64,000 nt of DNA, from positions 62,001 to 126,000 of the forward strand of contig CAXXNS010000013.1 of NCBI GenBank assembly GCA_963666895.2, read 5' to 3'. The notes below the pieces were generated by a model that saw only the letters and a program-made list of their open reading frames with translations, searched no databases and was not told the DNA's origin. Source of the DNA: G963666895 sp963666895 (GTDB lineage Bacteria > Desulfobacterota > Desulfovibrionia > Desulfovibrionales > Desulfovibrionaceae). The translations under genes were made by a program, and so were the position numbers. This document shows positions 8,798 through 19,643 of this stretch, piece by piece (position 1 is the first letter of the stretch; every line of letters begins with the position of its first letter).

Positions 8798-10474
8798 ATG
8801 AGCACGACGGGAAGCGTCGTTGATTTTCATCTGGACGGCCAAGGCGTCCGGGGCGTCTTCTGGCCCGTGCGGCGGGAGGAGATGCTGGCCGTGCGTGAGG
8901 CCGCGGCCGACATCTTTCTTCCCCTGATCAACCAGGCCGAGCAAGACGGCCTGCCCGGCGGGGCCGAGCTGCGCATACTGGCGCTGGTCTGGCTGGCCGA
9001 GGTCATGGGCATCTTCCAGGCCCACGCCCTGGCCCGCCGCCTGCCCCGGGACGAGCGGTTCTTTGGTTTCGCGCCCGACTCCCGGCTTTGGAAGCCCATC
9101 GCCGACGGGGGCGCGCCCCTGGCCCATCCGGTCTACCTGACCCTGGCCCAGGGTTACCCGGGCCGCAGCCTGTCCGACCTGCTGGCCAAACCGGGCCGCC
9201 TGCTGCGCAAGCTGCGGGGCGGCGGCAAGGAAACGGTCCCGGACACACCGGAAGCCCCGGCGGCCAAGCCGGTGGTGCCCCTGGTCCTGCCCCCGGACCG
9301 CTACCCCAAGATTCATACCTGCCATCCGTCCAGGGCCTTTTTCCGCGACCACGTGGTGGCCACCAAGCGCTCGGACATCCTGACCATGCATGCGGCCGAG
9401 CAGGAGCGGAAGGTGGGCTATCTGCGCCACAAATACTGGTTCCGTCCCCTGTCCGGAGGCCTGGACCAGGCCGGGCCCGGCACGGGTTCCGATCTGGTGG
9501 CCGGCTGTCTGGACGCGGCCCGGGCCGCCTTCAAGGCCGGCGGGGAGAGCCTGCCATCGCACCTGGAATCCCATCTGCTTTCCTGGACCGATCAGGGCTG
9601 CGGCCTGGTGGCGGCCCATCTGTCCGCCCTGGCGGCCAGACCGCACCGGCTGCCCAAACGGCTCTGGGGCGGCACGGGCGGCTACGTCTGGGAGCGCATT
9701 CTGCGGCTGGCCGTGCGCCGCAACGGAGGCCATGTCACAGGGCACGCCCACTCCCTGGGCAGCGCCTACGCGCGCCTGCTCCTGGGCAGCCTCAACGAGC
9801 TCTACGGCTGCCACCAGTACTGCACCTATTCCAGAACCCAGGCCGAGCACGAGCGGCTCAACGCGCCGCCCGAGGAGATCATGGGCCAGGCGTTGCCCGA
9901 GTTCATCCACGTGGCCGCCTCGGAAGAGGAGCAGCACCGGCGCATCACCCGTTTCGGGCCGGTGGAGCGCGTGAACACCGTCTGCTTCGTGGGCGAGCCG
10001 TACGACGGGGAGCACGGCATGGTCTTTCCCGGCGTGCCCGACGTCGTCTCCGTGGACTGGCAGGCCCGGCTGCTCAGGCAGTTGAAGGAGTGGGGCTATT
10101 CGGTCATGTTCAAGGAGCATCCGGAAAACCCCGAGCCCGCGCCCGAGGAGTTCGAGACCCTGCTGGGAGCGGTGCGGGAGACCCGGCTCTTCGAGCAGGT
10201 CATGGCCAACGCGGACGTGGTGCTCTTCGCCAACCAGAGCACCTCCACCTTCAACGTCACGCTCAAGACGGACAAGCCCATGGTCCTGGTGGACTTCGGG
10301 TACGACGACTGGGTGGACGGAGCCCTGGACAGGCTGTCCCGACGCTGCGTCCTGGTCAAGGGCTGGTTCGACGACAAGGCCCGGCCCATGGTGGACTGGG
10401 ACGAGCTGGCCCAGGCCCTGCGCCGCGCCCCGGCCCTGGCCGGGGACACGGCCTTTGCGGATTATTATTTCTAG
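8798..10474 (+). CDS. Putative surface-polysaccharide GT-B protein (capsule synthesis type)
   Basis: 558 aa, not confidently assigned to a named family. The C-terminal third reads like the donor half of capsule-type GT-B proteins: a KEHPENPEPAPEEF segment, then ADVVLFANQSTSTFNVTLKTDK, then P-M-V-L-V-D-F-G. The order charged-His loop, Ser/Thr-rich strand and strand-Pro is also seen in KpsC/KpsS-like and CDP-glycerol-type transferases. No signal peptide or membrane segment is seen. It lies directly before pseF, and a similar gene (24276-25775) lies directly before a second CMP-sugar synthetase gene, so a CMP-ulosonate transferase role is an attractive inference. A proline/alanine-rich linker lies near residues 140-160. 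Confidence 0.55.
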   Translation: MSTTGSVVDFHLDGQGVRGVFWPVRREEMLAVREAAADIFLPLINQAEQDGLPGGAELRILALVWLAEVMGIFQAHALARRLPRDERFFGFAPDSRLWKPIADGGAPLAHPVYLTLAQGYPGRSLSDLLAKPGRLLRKLRGGGKETVPDTPEAPAAKPVVPLVLPPDRYPKIHTCHPSRAFFRDHVVATKRSDILTMHAAEQERKVGYLRHKYWFRPLSGGLDQAGPGTGSDLVAGCLDAARAAFKAGGESLPSHLESHLLSWTDQGCGLVAAHLSALAARPHRLPKRLWGGTGGYVWERILRLAVRRNGGHVTGHAHSLGSAYARLLLGSLNELYGCHQYCTYSRTQAEHERLNAPPEEIMGQALPEFIHVAASEEEQHRRITRFGPVERVNTVCFVGEPYDGEHGMVFPGVPDVVSVDWQARLLRQLKEWGYSVMFKEHPENPEPAPEEFETLLGAVRETRLFEQVMANADVVLFANQSTSTFNVTLKTDKPMVLVDFGYDDWVDGALDRLSRRCVLVKGWFDDKARPMVDWDELAQALRRAPALAGDTAFADYYF

Positions 10475-10499
10475 GATTGGCGCACAGCGGAGGAAACGC

Positions 10500-11186
10500 A
10501 TGCCCGGAGCTTTCGCCATCATTCCCGCCCGGGGGGGGTCCAAGCGCGTACCGCGTAAGAACGCGGCCGACTTCCTGGGCCGCCCCATCCTGGCCTGGAC
10601 CGTGAACGCGGCCCTGGAGAGCGGCCTGTTCGACCGGGTGGTGGTGTCCACCGAGGACGAGGAGATCGGGGCCCTGGCCAAGGCGGCCGGAGCCGAGCTG
10701 GACGTGCGCAGGCCCGAGCTGGCCACGGACACGGCCACCGTGGCCCAGGTCTGCACGGATTTTCTGGACCGCCAGGAAGCGGCCGGGCTGGACTACGACC
10801 GCTTCTGCTGTCTCTACGCCACGGCTCCGCTGCGCACGGCCGAGGACATCCGGCAGGTCATGGCTTTGTTGGAGCCCGGGGTCTGCGACTGGGCCCTGGC
10901 CGCCTGCGGCTTCGACCTGCCCGTGAGCCAGGCCCTGCACCGGCGGACGGACGGATTTTGGGAGCCCCGCTGGCCCGACTTGTACGAGAAGCCGTCCAGG
11001 GAACAGGAAGAACTGCTGGTGGACAACGGCTCCACCTACGCCGTGACCGTGTCCGGCTTCCGCGAGCACGGCTTCGTGGGACCGGGGCTCAGGCTGCACG
11101 TCATGCCCCGCTCACGTTCCGTGGACATCGACGAACCCGAGGATTTGGAATTGGCGCGCTACTACGGGGAGCGGTACGGATCATGA
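10500..11186 (+). CDS. pseF: Pseudaminic acid cytidylyltransferase (CMP-pseudaminic acid synthetase)
   Basis: 228 aa; activates pseudaminic acid with CTP. The N-terminal CTP-binding motif AIIPARGGSKRVPRKN is diagnostic of CMP-acylneuraminate synthetases, and DVRRPELATDTATVAQV and SRSVDIDEPEDLELA are the later conserved blocks. The ATG at 10500 is preceded by a GGAGG site at 10489-10493; an in-frame ATG 45 bp upstream lies inside the preceding gene and would add a non-conserved basic leader. The next gene begins at 11183, overlapping the pseF stop. PseF is preferred over NeuA from the pseB/C/G/I context. Confidence 0.88.
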   Translation: MPGAFAIIPARGGSKRVPRKNAADFLGRPILAWTVNAALESGLFDRVVVSTEDEEIGALAKAAGAELDVRRPELATDTATVAQVCTDFLDRQEAAGLDYDRFCCLYATAPLRTAEDIRQVMALLEPGVCDWALAACGFDLPVSQALHRRTDGFWEPRWPDLYEKPSREQEELLVDNGSTYAVTVSGFREHGFVGPGLRLHVMPRSRSVDIDEPEDLELARYYGERYGS

Positions 11187-12183
11187 AGATGCTGGTGGTC
11201 GGATGCGGGACCATTGGAGCCCGCCATGCCGGAAACATGGTGGCCCTGGCGCCCGGCGTGGGCGGGGCGGAAGTGGCCGTGGTGGACGCGGACCGGGACC
11301 GGGCCGCACGGGTGGGCGAGGAGATCGGTGCGCGGGCCTTCGACTCCCTGGACCAGGCCCTGGATTGGGGGCCGGACGGGGCCGTGGTGGCCGCGCCCAA
11401 CCATCTGCACGTGCCCCTGGCCGCCCAGGTGGTGGAGGCCGGAGCCCACGTGCTGGTGGAAAAGCCCATCTCCGACGCGGTGGAGGGGGTGAGTCCTTCC
11501 TGGATCGGGCCGAGGCCCTGGGGCGGCAGGTGCGCGTGGTCTGCAACCTGCGCTTCCATCCGGCCCTGCCGGTGCTGCGCGAGGCCGTGGCCTCCATCGG
11601 CAAGCCCTTGTACGCCCGGGCGCACTTCGGCAACTATCTGCCCAACATGCGGCCCGGCGTGGACTACCGCACCCTGTACGCGGCCTGGCGCGAGCGCGGC
11701 GGCGGCATCATCCTGGACGCCATCCACGAGCTCGACTACCTGTTCTGGATTTTCGGCCGGGTCACCGAGGTGGGCTGCGTGGCGGACCGCCTGAGCGACC
11801 TGGACATGGACGTGGAGGACTACGCGGTCATCACCCTGCGCCACGAGAGCGGGTTCCGTTCCTCGCTCCAGCTCGACTATCTGCGTCCGTTCAAGCGGCG
11901 GGGCTGCGAGGTGGTGGGCGATCAGGGCATGATCCTGTGGACCAGCGAGGGCAAGGTTCCCGAGCACTGCCGGGTGGCCTTGTACCGCTTTGACCAGGCC
12001 AGGTGGCAAACCCTGCTCGAGGATCCGGACCTGGACGTGTCCGGCGGGTTGCGGTGCGTGGACGAGCAATTTTTGAACGCGGTGGCCGGACGGCCCGCGG
12101 AACTTTTGGACGGCAGGACCGCCCTGGCCGAACTGCGCGCCTCCCTGGACGCGCTTCGGTCGGCCGGACTCCTGGATCAGTGA
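11183..12183 (+). CDS. Gfo/Idh/MocA family oxidoreductase (frameshifted as read)
   Basis: NAD(P)-dependent sugar oxidoreductase type. The N-terminal Rossmann motif MLVVGCGTIGARHAGN and the conserved AAPNHLHVPLAAQ...VLVEKPISD block are intact. The frame is then lost in a G run at 11485-11489, where one G appears to be missing. Restoring it joins to GESFLDRAEALGRQVRVVCN and on through GGGIILDAIHELDYLFW to the stop, giving about 333 aa. No other stops or degenerate stretches are seen, so a sequencing error is more likely than a dead gene. It overlaps pseF by 4 bp. It probably oxidises or epimerises a sugar of the glycan pathway. Confidence 0.8.
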
Positions 12184-12192
12184 GGTAAGACG

Positions 12193-13521
<1,329 letters not shown>

Positions 13522-13543
13522 CCCCGGAGCAAAGGAGCGGGAC

Positions 13544-14575
13544 ATGCGGGAACTTGTGATCCGAGCGGACGCCGCGCCCGAGATCGGGGCCGGACACGTC
13601 ATGCGCTGCCTGGCCCTGGCCAGGGGCGTGCGCCGGGTCACGGGCTGCTCGGTGACGTTCGTCTCGCGCTTGGTGGGCCAAGGACTGGCCGACGTGGTGC
13701 GCGGTGCCGGATGCGAACTGGTGGAGCTTCAGCGGGTCCATCCCGATCCGGGCGACCTGGACCAAACCCTGGCCGCGCTACGCGGGCTGGAAGACCCCTG
13801 GCTTGTGCTGGACGGCTACCATTTCGACTCCGCGTACCAGCGGGCCGTGCGCCGGGCCGGGCACAGGCTCTTGGTCATGGACGACTACCAGGACCGGGGC
13901 CAGTACCACGCGGACGTCCTGCTCAACCAGAACCTGGGGGCCGAAGTTTTTACGTACAGCACCGATCCGGACACCACGGTGCTGGCCGGGGTGGAGTACG
14001 CCTCTTTGCGCCCGGAATTCCTGGACGCGCATCCCGGCTCACGAACCGCGCCCGACCGCGCCGCACATTTGCTGGTGACCATGGGCGGGGCCGACCCGGA
14101 CAACGTCACCCTGGACGTGGTGCGCGGCCTGGCCTCGCATCCGGTTGACGGCCTGCGCACCCGGATAGTACTCGGACCTGCGAATCCGCACGGCGAATCC
14201 CTGGCCGAAGCCGCCAAGGGCGCGGACATGGAGCTGGTGCGCGGGGCGGACATGCCCGCGCTCATGGCCTGGGCCGACCTGGCCGTGACCGCCACGGGCT
14301 CCACCTGCTGGGAACTGGCCTTCATGGGCGTGCCCATGCTCGGCGTGGTCCTGGCCGAGAACCAGGCCGGCATCGGCCGCGCCCTGCACGAGCGCGGGGT
14401 GGTGCGCACCCTGGGCTGGGCACGGGACCTCACGCCGGAAACATACGCCCAGGCCGTGCGTGAACTGGCGTTTGACCGGGCGTCCCGGCAGGCCATGATC
14501 CGGGCCGGGCTCGACCTGGTGGACGGACGCGGTCCGGAGCGCATCGCCCGGGCCATACAGGAGAAGAGCGCATGA
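13544..14575 (+). CDS. pseG: UDP-2,4-diacetamido-2,4,6-trideoxy-beta-L-altropyranose hydrolase
   Basis: Releases UDP from the diacetamido sugar to give the free hexose that PseI condenses. The 343-aa protein is GT-B-like and starts MRELVIRADAAPEIGAGHVMRC; the R-x-D-A ... I-G-x-G-H-x-x-R motif with its catalytic histidine is the PseG signature. HLLVTMGGADPDN near residue 170 and TATGSTCWELAFMGVPM near 250 form the UDP-binding half. An AAAGGAG site lies 8 bp upstream of the ATG. It overlaps pseI by 4 bp (ATGA). Unlike its neighbours it has no frameshift. Confidence 0.9.
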   Translation: MRELVIRADAAPEIGAGHVMRCLALARGVRRVTGCSVTFVSRLVGQGLADVVRGAGCELVELQRVHPDPGDLDQTLAALRGLEDPWLVLDGYHFDSAYQRAVRRAGHRLLVMDDYQDRGQYHADVLLNQNLGAEVFTYSTDPDTTVLAGVEYASLRPEFLDAHPGSRTAPDRAAHLLVTMGGADPDNVTLDVVRGLASHPVDGLRTRIVLGPANPHGESLAEAAKGADMELVRGADMPALMAWADLAVTATGSTCWELAFMGVPMLGVVLAENQAGIGRALHERGVVRTLGWARDLTPETYAQAVRELAFDRASRQAMIRAGLDLVDGRGPERIARAIQEKSA

Positions 14576-15635
14576 CCCATATCGAAATAGAAGGCCGCCG
14601 CATCGGCCCGGGCGAGCCCGCGTTCATCATCGTCGAGGTGGGCGTGAACCACAACGGCGACCCGGAACTGGCCCGGCGGATGGTGGACGCCATCGCCGAG
14701 TCCGGCGCGGACTGCGTCAAGTTCCAGACCTTCTGCGCCGAGGAGTTCTGCAACTCCCCGGACGAGACCTACACCTACAAGTCCCAGGGCAAGGAAGTCA
14801 CCGAGTCCATGCTGGCCATGTTCCAGCGCCTGGAGTTCAAGCGCGAGGAGTTCGCCGGGCTGTTCGAGCACGCCCGCAAGCGCGGCCTCATCCCCCTGTC
14901 TACGCCCACGGACCGCGGGGCCGTGGACCTGCTGGACGGGCTCGGCGCCCAGGCCTTCAAGGTCGGGTCCGACGACCTGGTGTACTCGCCGTTCCTGGAG
15001 TACGTGGCCGCCAAGGGCAAGCCGGTCATCATCTCCACGGGCATGGCCGATGCGGCCGACGTGGACCGGGCCGTGGCCGCCATCCAGGGCGCGGGCAACG
15101 ACCGTATCGTCATCCTGCACTGCGTGTCCCTGTACCCCACGCCCGAGGACAAGGTGAACCTGCGCAAGATCGAGACCCTGCGCGGGTTGCACCCCGAGGC
15201 GGTCATCGGCTTCTCGGACCACAGCCAGGGGGCCACGGCCTGCCTGGGCGCGGTGGCCCTGGGCGCCTGCGTGCTGGAAAAGCATTTCACCCTGGACAAG
15301 AACCTGCCCGGCCCGGACCATTGGTTCTCGGCCGACCCGCCGAACTGGGCGAGTTGGTACGCGAGGTGCGCCGTTTGGAAAAGAACCTGGGCTCGCCCGA
15401 ATTGGAGCCCGGCCAGGAGGAGCGCGACATGGCCCTGCTGGCCCGGCGTTCCATTGTCACGGCCCGGGACGTTCCGGCCGGAACCGTGATCACCGAGGCC
15501 GACCTGGGCTTCAAGCGGCCGGGCACGGGCATGCTGCCCTACCGGCTGGCCGAGGTGCTCGGGGCCGAGGCCCGGCGCGACCTGCCCCTGGGCACCATCA
15601 TTCAACCCGACGACCTGGAGAGCAGCGGTGACTGA
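14572..15635 (+). CDS. pseI: Pseudaminic acid synthase, NeuB family (frameshifted as read)
   Basis: Condenses PEP with the PseG product to pseudaminic acid. The TIM-barrel part is complete: VEVGVNHNGD at residues 21-30, GFSDHSQG with His217 and EKHFTLDKNLPGPDH with His238, the two histidines that bind Mn2+ in NeuB enzymes. One base is missing around 15339-15341; with it restored the protein runs through ADPAELGELVREVRRLEKN into a C-terminal SAF (antifreeze-like) domain with the block DVPAGTVITEADLGFKRPG, about 354 aa in all. It is called PseI because of its position after pseG, but LegI or NeuB specificity cannot be excluded by eye. Confidence 0.85.
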
Positions 15636-16385
15636 GACGCGACAGGACAAGCAGGGCGAGCAGGCCTTTTGGGACAAGGTGGCCCGGGAGCGCATCTACG
15701 CCGCGTTCGACGACAACGAATACATCGAGGTCTTTGACCGCACCCTGGGCCGCGACTTGGACGGCCTGACCCTGGTGGACGTGGGCTGCGCCTCGGGCGT
15801 GTCGGCCGCCTTGCTGGCCGCGCGCGGGGCTCGGGTCAAGGGGCTGGACATTTCGCCCGAACTGGTGGCCCAGGCCAACCAACTGTGGTCCGAGTACGGC
15901 GACCGGTTGGAGTTCACCGTGGGCGACGCCGAGAACCTGGACATGGCGGACAACTCCGTGGACGGGGTGTTCTTCGGCGGGGTGCTGCACCACTTCCCGG
16001 ATATGAGCGGGGTCATGGCCGAGTCCTTGCGCGTGCTCAAGCCGGGCGGCGCGTTCATCGCCCTGGAGCCGAGCAAGCTGGACATCATGGAGCGCATCGA
16101 GTGGATCGTGGCCGGGTGGCGGGGCAAGCTCTCGCCCAACGAATACCCCATCGACCCGCGCTGGATGCGTGACGAGTTGTCCAAGGCCGGGTTCGCGGAG
16201 GTGGACTTCTGGACCACGCGCCACGACATCCCGGTGCTCAACCAGTTCTGGGGGTTCAAGCACCTGTTCAGACCGCAAAAAGGGCTTCTGGTTCAAGCGG
16301 CCCATGTTGGGGACTGATCAACCTGTTTCGGGACAAGGACCATCAGGGCACGTTTTTCGTCATCCGGGCAGTGAAGGGCGAGTGA
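15628..16385 (+). CDS. Class I SAM-dependent methyltransferase (two frameshifts near the C-terminus)
   Basis: About 251 aa after repair. SAM-binding motif I LVDVGCASG lies near residue 50, with VKGLDISPELVAQAN and the acidic GDAENLDMADNSVDGVFFGGVLHHF block following; LRVLKPGGAFIALEP is the post-motif. The main part is intact. An extra A at 16277-16281 and an extra G at 16309-16312 disrupt only the tail; the repaired end reads LINLFRDKDHQGTFFVIRAV and stops at 16385. The GTG start overlaps the pseI stop by 8 bp. It probably methylates a glycan sugar; the acceptor is unknown. Confidence 0.78.
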
Positions 16386-16390
16386 TCGAT

Positions 16391-17067
16391 ATGGACTGGA
16401 CATCCTTCTGGGACGCCAAGTCGGGCAGCGAGACCGATTTCCAGGCCACGGGCCGGGGACTCATGGACGTGGTGGGCTTTTTGGCCACCATCCGGGAGAT
16501 CGCGGCCGCCCTGGACCTGGGGCCGGGCGACCGGCTTCTGGACGTGGGCTGCGGCACCGGCATCGTGGCCCTGACCCCTGTCGCCCGTGGTGCGCTCCAT
16601 CCACGGCCTGGACATCAGCCCCAAGATGATCGAGCGGGCCGTGTCCAACGGCCAGGGCTTCGGCAACGTGGGCTTTTCCGTGGGTTCCATCCTGGACCTG
16701 TCCGTGGCCCCGGGCGAATTCGACAAGGTGCTGGCCTACAGCGTGCTGCAGTATCTGGCCGACGAGGCCGAGGTGGAGCGGGCATTTGCGTCCCTGGCCC
16801 AGGTGCTGCCCAAGGGCGGAACGGCCCTGTACGCTGCCAACCCGGACCCGGGCCGCCGCGCCGGGTACGAGGCCGTGGCCCTGCGGGACAAGGACGAGGC
16901 CGAGCGGGCCCGCATCCTGGGACACCCTGGACGCGGCCCTGTGGGTGACGCCGGAGCGCATGGTCGAGCTGGCCGGGCAGGCCGGGCTCACGGCCAAGGC
17001 CCTGCCCATCCACCCGCAGATCTGGCAACATTTCTACATGTACGACCTGCTGCTCCGGCGCGACTGA
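16391..17067 (+). CDS. Class I SAM-dependent methyltransferase (two frameshifts as read)
   Basis: About 224 aa after repair. It starts MDWTSFWDAKSGSETDFQAT. The SAM motif LLDVGCGTGIVALT lies near residue 52, then an extra C at 16575-16578 shifts the frame into VVRSIHGLDISPKMIERAV, a normal motif-II continuation. A second extra base, a G at 16919-16921, precedes DTLDAALWVTPERMVELAG and the end LLLRRD. All core motifs are present across the three segments. It is the second of three adjacent methyltransferase genes, 5 bp after the first. The target within the surface glycan is unknown. Confidence 0.72.
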
Positions 17068-17100
17068 GGCGGGGCGGCCAACGGTTCAGGAGGGACAGGC

Positions 17101-17866
17101 GTGGCCGGATTCTGGGACGAACAGGCGAAAAAGCACAAGGCCGACGTCAAGGCCGTGAACATGGACCCGGTGGGCGACGAGATCGCGCCCCTGCAACTGC
17201 GGGAGCTGCTCAAGGACGCCGAGCGTATCTGCGACGCGGGCTGCGGCAACGGCCGCGACGTGCGCTTCCTGGCCCAGTCCTACCCGGACAAGCGGTTCCT
17301 GGGCCTGGACTACTCCGAGGCCATGGTCCGAGGTCTGCCGCGAGGAGCAGTGCTCCGACGCCCTGGGCAACGTGGAGTTCCGCCAGTTCAACATGGCCAC
17401 GGACACCATCCCGGACGAGCTGCGCGGGCGGTTCGACGCGGTGTACTCCAAGCGCATGCTCATCAACGTCAAGGGCGCGGCCAAGGACAACGCCCTGCGC
17501 AACATCCACGCCCTGCTGGCCCCGGGCGGGCGCTACTACATGATGGAGTGCTTTCTCGAACCCCTGGCCCGGATCAACGAGATCCGCGAGAGCCTGGGGC
17601 TGGCCCCCATCCAGGTCAAGTCCTTCAACGAGTATCTCGACCAGCCTTTCCTGGACAAGATCCGGGAATATTTCGACATCGAGGACCAGGTGGACTACGA
17701 GAGCCTGTACTATTTCATTTCCCGGGTCTTCAACGCCGCCCTGGCCGAGGGCGAGCCCGACTACCACGCGCCCATGAACCTGCTGGCCGTGGAGCTGACC
17801 AAGCGCGGTTTCCGGCCCCTCGTTGGCTATTCGCCTGAAATGGTCTATGTGTTGAAGAAGAAATAA
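17101..17866 (+). CDS. Class I SAM-dependent methyltransferase (one frameshift as read)
   Basis: About 254 aa after repair; GTG start. The SAM motif ICDAGCGNGRDVRFL lies near residue 43 and FLGLDYSEAMVR follows. One extra base at 17331-17333 then shifts the frame; after it VCREEQCSDALGNVEFRQFN continues a typical methyltransferase, with FDAVYSKRMLINVKG and LLAPGGRYYMMECFLEPLA. The fold is clear, the substrate is not. It is the last of the three methyltransferases and lies 11 bp before the DegT aminotransferase. Confidence 0.75.
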
Positions 17867-17877
17867 GCCTTCCCGCC

Positions 17878-18942
17878 ATGCAGCAGATCGCGCACAACCA
17901 ACCCCTCCTGGACGAGTCCGACATCGCGGCCGTGAACGCGGTCATGCGCTCGGGCTGGGTGGCCCATGGCCCGCAGGTGGCCGCGCTGGAGCAGGACTTC
18001 ACGCGGTTCCTGGGCCGGGGTTCGGCCTGCGCCTGCTCCTCGGGCACGGCGGCCCTGTTCCTGGCCTTCGAGGGGCTCGGCGTGGGGCGCGGAGCCCGGG
18101 TGGCCGTGCCCACCTACGCCTGTTCCGCCCTGCTCAACGCCGTGCACATGGCCGGGGCCGAGCCCGTGGTCTGCGACGTGCGTGAGGACGACTTCTGCCT
18201 GGACCCGGCCAAGGTTCCGGACGGCGTGGACGCCGTGGTGCCGGTGCATGCCTTTGGCGCGCCGGCCGACGTGGCCGGGCTGCGCGGCAAGGCACGGGTG
18301 GTGGTGGAGGACTGCTGCCAGTCTATCGGCGGCCTGCGGGGCGGGCTGCGCGACGGCCGATCCCTGGGCACCGAGGGCGATGCGGCCGTGTTCAGCTTCT
18401 ACGCCACCAAGATCATCACCTGCGGCCACGGCGGCCTGGCCTGGTTCTCCGACGATCAAGGCGCGGACAGGGCCCGGGACTACCGCGAGTTCGACTGCTG
18501 CCAGACCTACCGGCCCCGGTTCAACCTGCACCTGAGCGACATCAACGCCGCCCTGGCCCGGTCGCAGTTTTCGCGCATCCAGGCCATCCGGGAGCGCAGG
18601 CTGTCCATTGCCCGCCGCTACGCCGAGGCCCTGCCGTCGTCGGTTCGTTTGCAAGGGGGCGGCCTGGACGACGGCCGCATGGCCTACCGCTTCGTGATCT
18701 GTTTCGAGAGCGCGGAAGCCCGCGAGGCCGGGCGTGAGCTGTTCCAGGAAGCCGGGGTCGGCACGGCCGTGCCCATCGAGGATTGGGAACTGCTGCACCG
18801 CTATATGAATCTGGACCCGGCGGCCTATCCCCATGCCGAGGCCGTCGCGGCCACCACGCTGTCCCTGCCGCTGTACCCGGCCCTGACCGACGAACAGGCA
18901 AAGCGCGTGGCCGAGCAGGTGGCCCGACTGGACAGCCTATGA
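17878..18942 (+). CDS. DegT/DnrJ/EryC1/StrS family sugar aminotransferase
   Basis: 354 aa, intact. PLP-dependent amination of a nucleotide-linked keto sugar is expected. It shows CSSGTAALFLAFE at residues 53-65, VVEDCCQSIGG at 142-152 and the PLP lysine in FSFYATKIITCGHGG (Lys178). It is distinct from pseC, so the cluster has two sugar aminotransferases of this family. Its stop overlaps the start of the WbqC-like gene (ATGA). A second amino sugar, or a variant nonulosonate precursor, may be built here. Confidence 0.85.
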   Translation: MQQIAHNQPLLDESDIAAVNAVMRSGWVAHGPQVAALEQDFTRFLGRGSACACSSGTAALFLAFEGLGVGRGARVAVPTYACSALLNAVHMAGAEPVVCDVREDDFCLDPAKVPDGVDAVVPVHAFGAPADVAGLRGKARVVVEDCCQSIGGLRGGLRDGRSLGTEGDAAVFSFYATKIITCGHGGLAWFSDDQGADRARDYREFDCCQTYRPRFNLHLSDINAALARSQFSRIQAIRERRLSIARRYAEALPSSVRLQGGGLDDGRMAYRFVICFESAEAREAGRELFQEAGVGTAVPIEDWELLHRYMNLDPAAYPHAEAVAATTLSLPLYPALTDEQAKRVAEQVARLDSL

Positions 18943-19643
18943 TCCTCACCGCGCACCAGCCCGTGTACCTGCCCTGGCTCGGGCTCTTCCACAAGATCGC
19001 CGTTGCCGACGAGTTCGTGTCCTTCAACCAGGTGCAGTACCTGCCCAAGGACTGGAACAACCGCAACCGGATCAAGACCGCCCAGGGTCCGACCTGGCTG
19101 ACCGTGCCGGTGCTCAAGTCCGGCCACCGGGACAAGAAGCTGACCGAGATCGAGATCAACAACAATGAACCCTGGCAGCGCAAGCACTGGAAGTCCCTGA
19201 GCCTGAACTACAAGAAGGCCCCGCACTTCGAACGCTACGCCGCGTTTTTCGAGGACGTGTATCTGGGTCGTGAGTGGCGATACCTTTGCGAGCTCAACGA
19301 CCATATGCTGCGCTGGTTCCTGGACACCCTGGGCATCACGACCCTGTTCCGGGACGCGGCCGACCACGAGTTCCAGGGGGCCAAGAGTGCGCTGGTGCTG
19401 GACATGTGCGTGCAGCTCGGCGCGGACGTGTACATCTTCGGGGCCCTGGGCAAGGACTACGCGGACAGGGCCGCCTTTGAGGCCGCCGGGGTGCGCCCGG
19501 TGTTCCAGGATTACGTGCATCCGGAATATCCCCAGCTTTTCAAGGGCTTCGAGTCCCACTTGTCCATAGTTGATCTCCTGTTCAACTGCGGGCCCGACAG
19601 CCTGGACATCCTCATGAGCAACCAGAAGGACATCCTCGCATGA
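18939..19643 (+). CDS. WbqC-like family protein
   Basis: 234 aa starting MILTAHQPVYLPWLGLFHKI, the characteristic opening of WbqC-like proteins, with FVSFNQVQYLPKDWNNRN and the later LDMCVQLGADVYIFGALG. The family is common in O-antigen and flagellin glycan loci beside sugar aminotransferases and synthases, but its reaction is not established. It overlaps the aminotransferase upstream and the NeuB-like gene downstream by 4 bp each, which suggests tight coupling of the three. Confidence 0.83.
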   Translation: MILTAHQPVYLPWLGLFHKIAVADEFVSFNQVQYLPKDWNNRNRIKTAQGPTWLTVPVLKSGHRDKKLTEIEINNNEPWQRKHWKSLSLNYKKAPHFERYAAFFEDVYLGREWRYLCELNDHMLRWFLDTLGITTLFRDAADHEFQGAKSALVLDMCVQLGADVYIFGALGKDYADRAAFEAAGVRPVFQDYVHPEYPQLFKGFESHLSIVDLLFNCGPDSLDILMSNQKDILA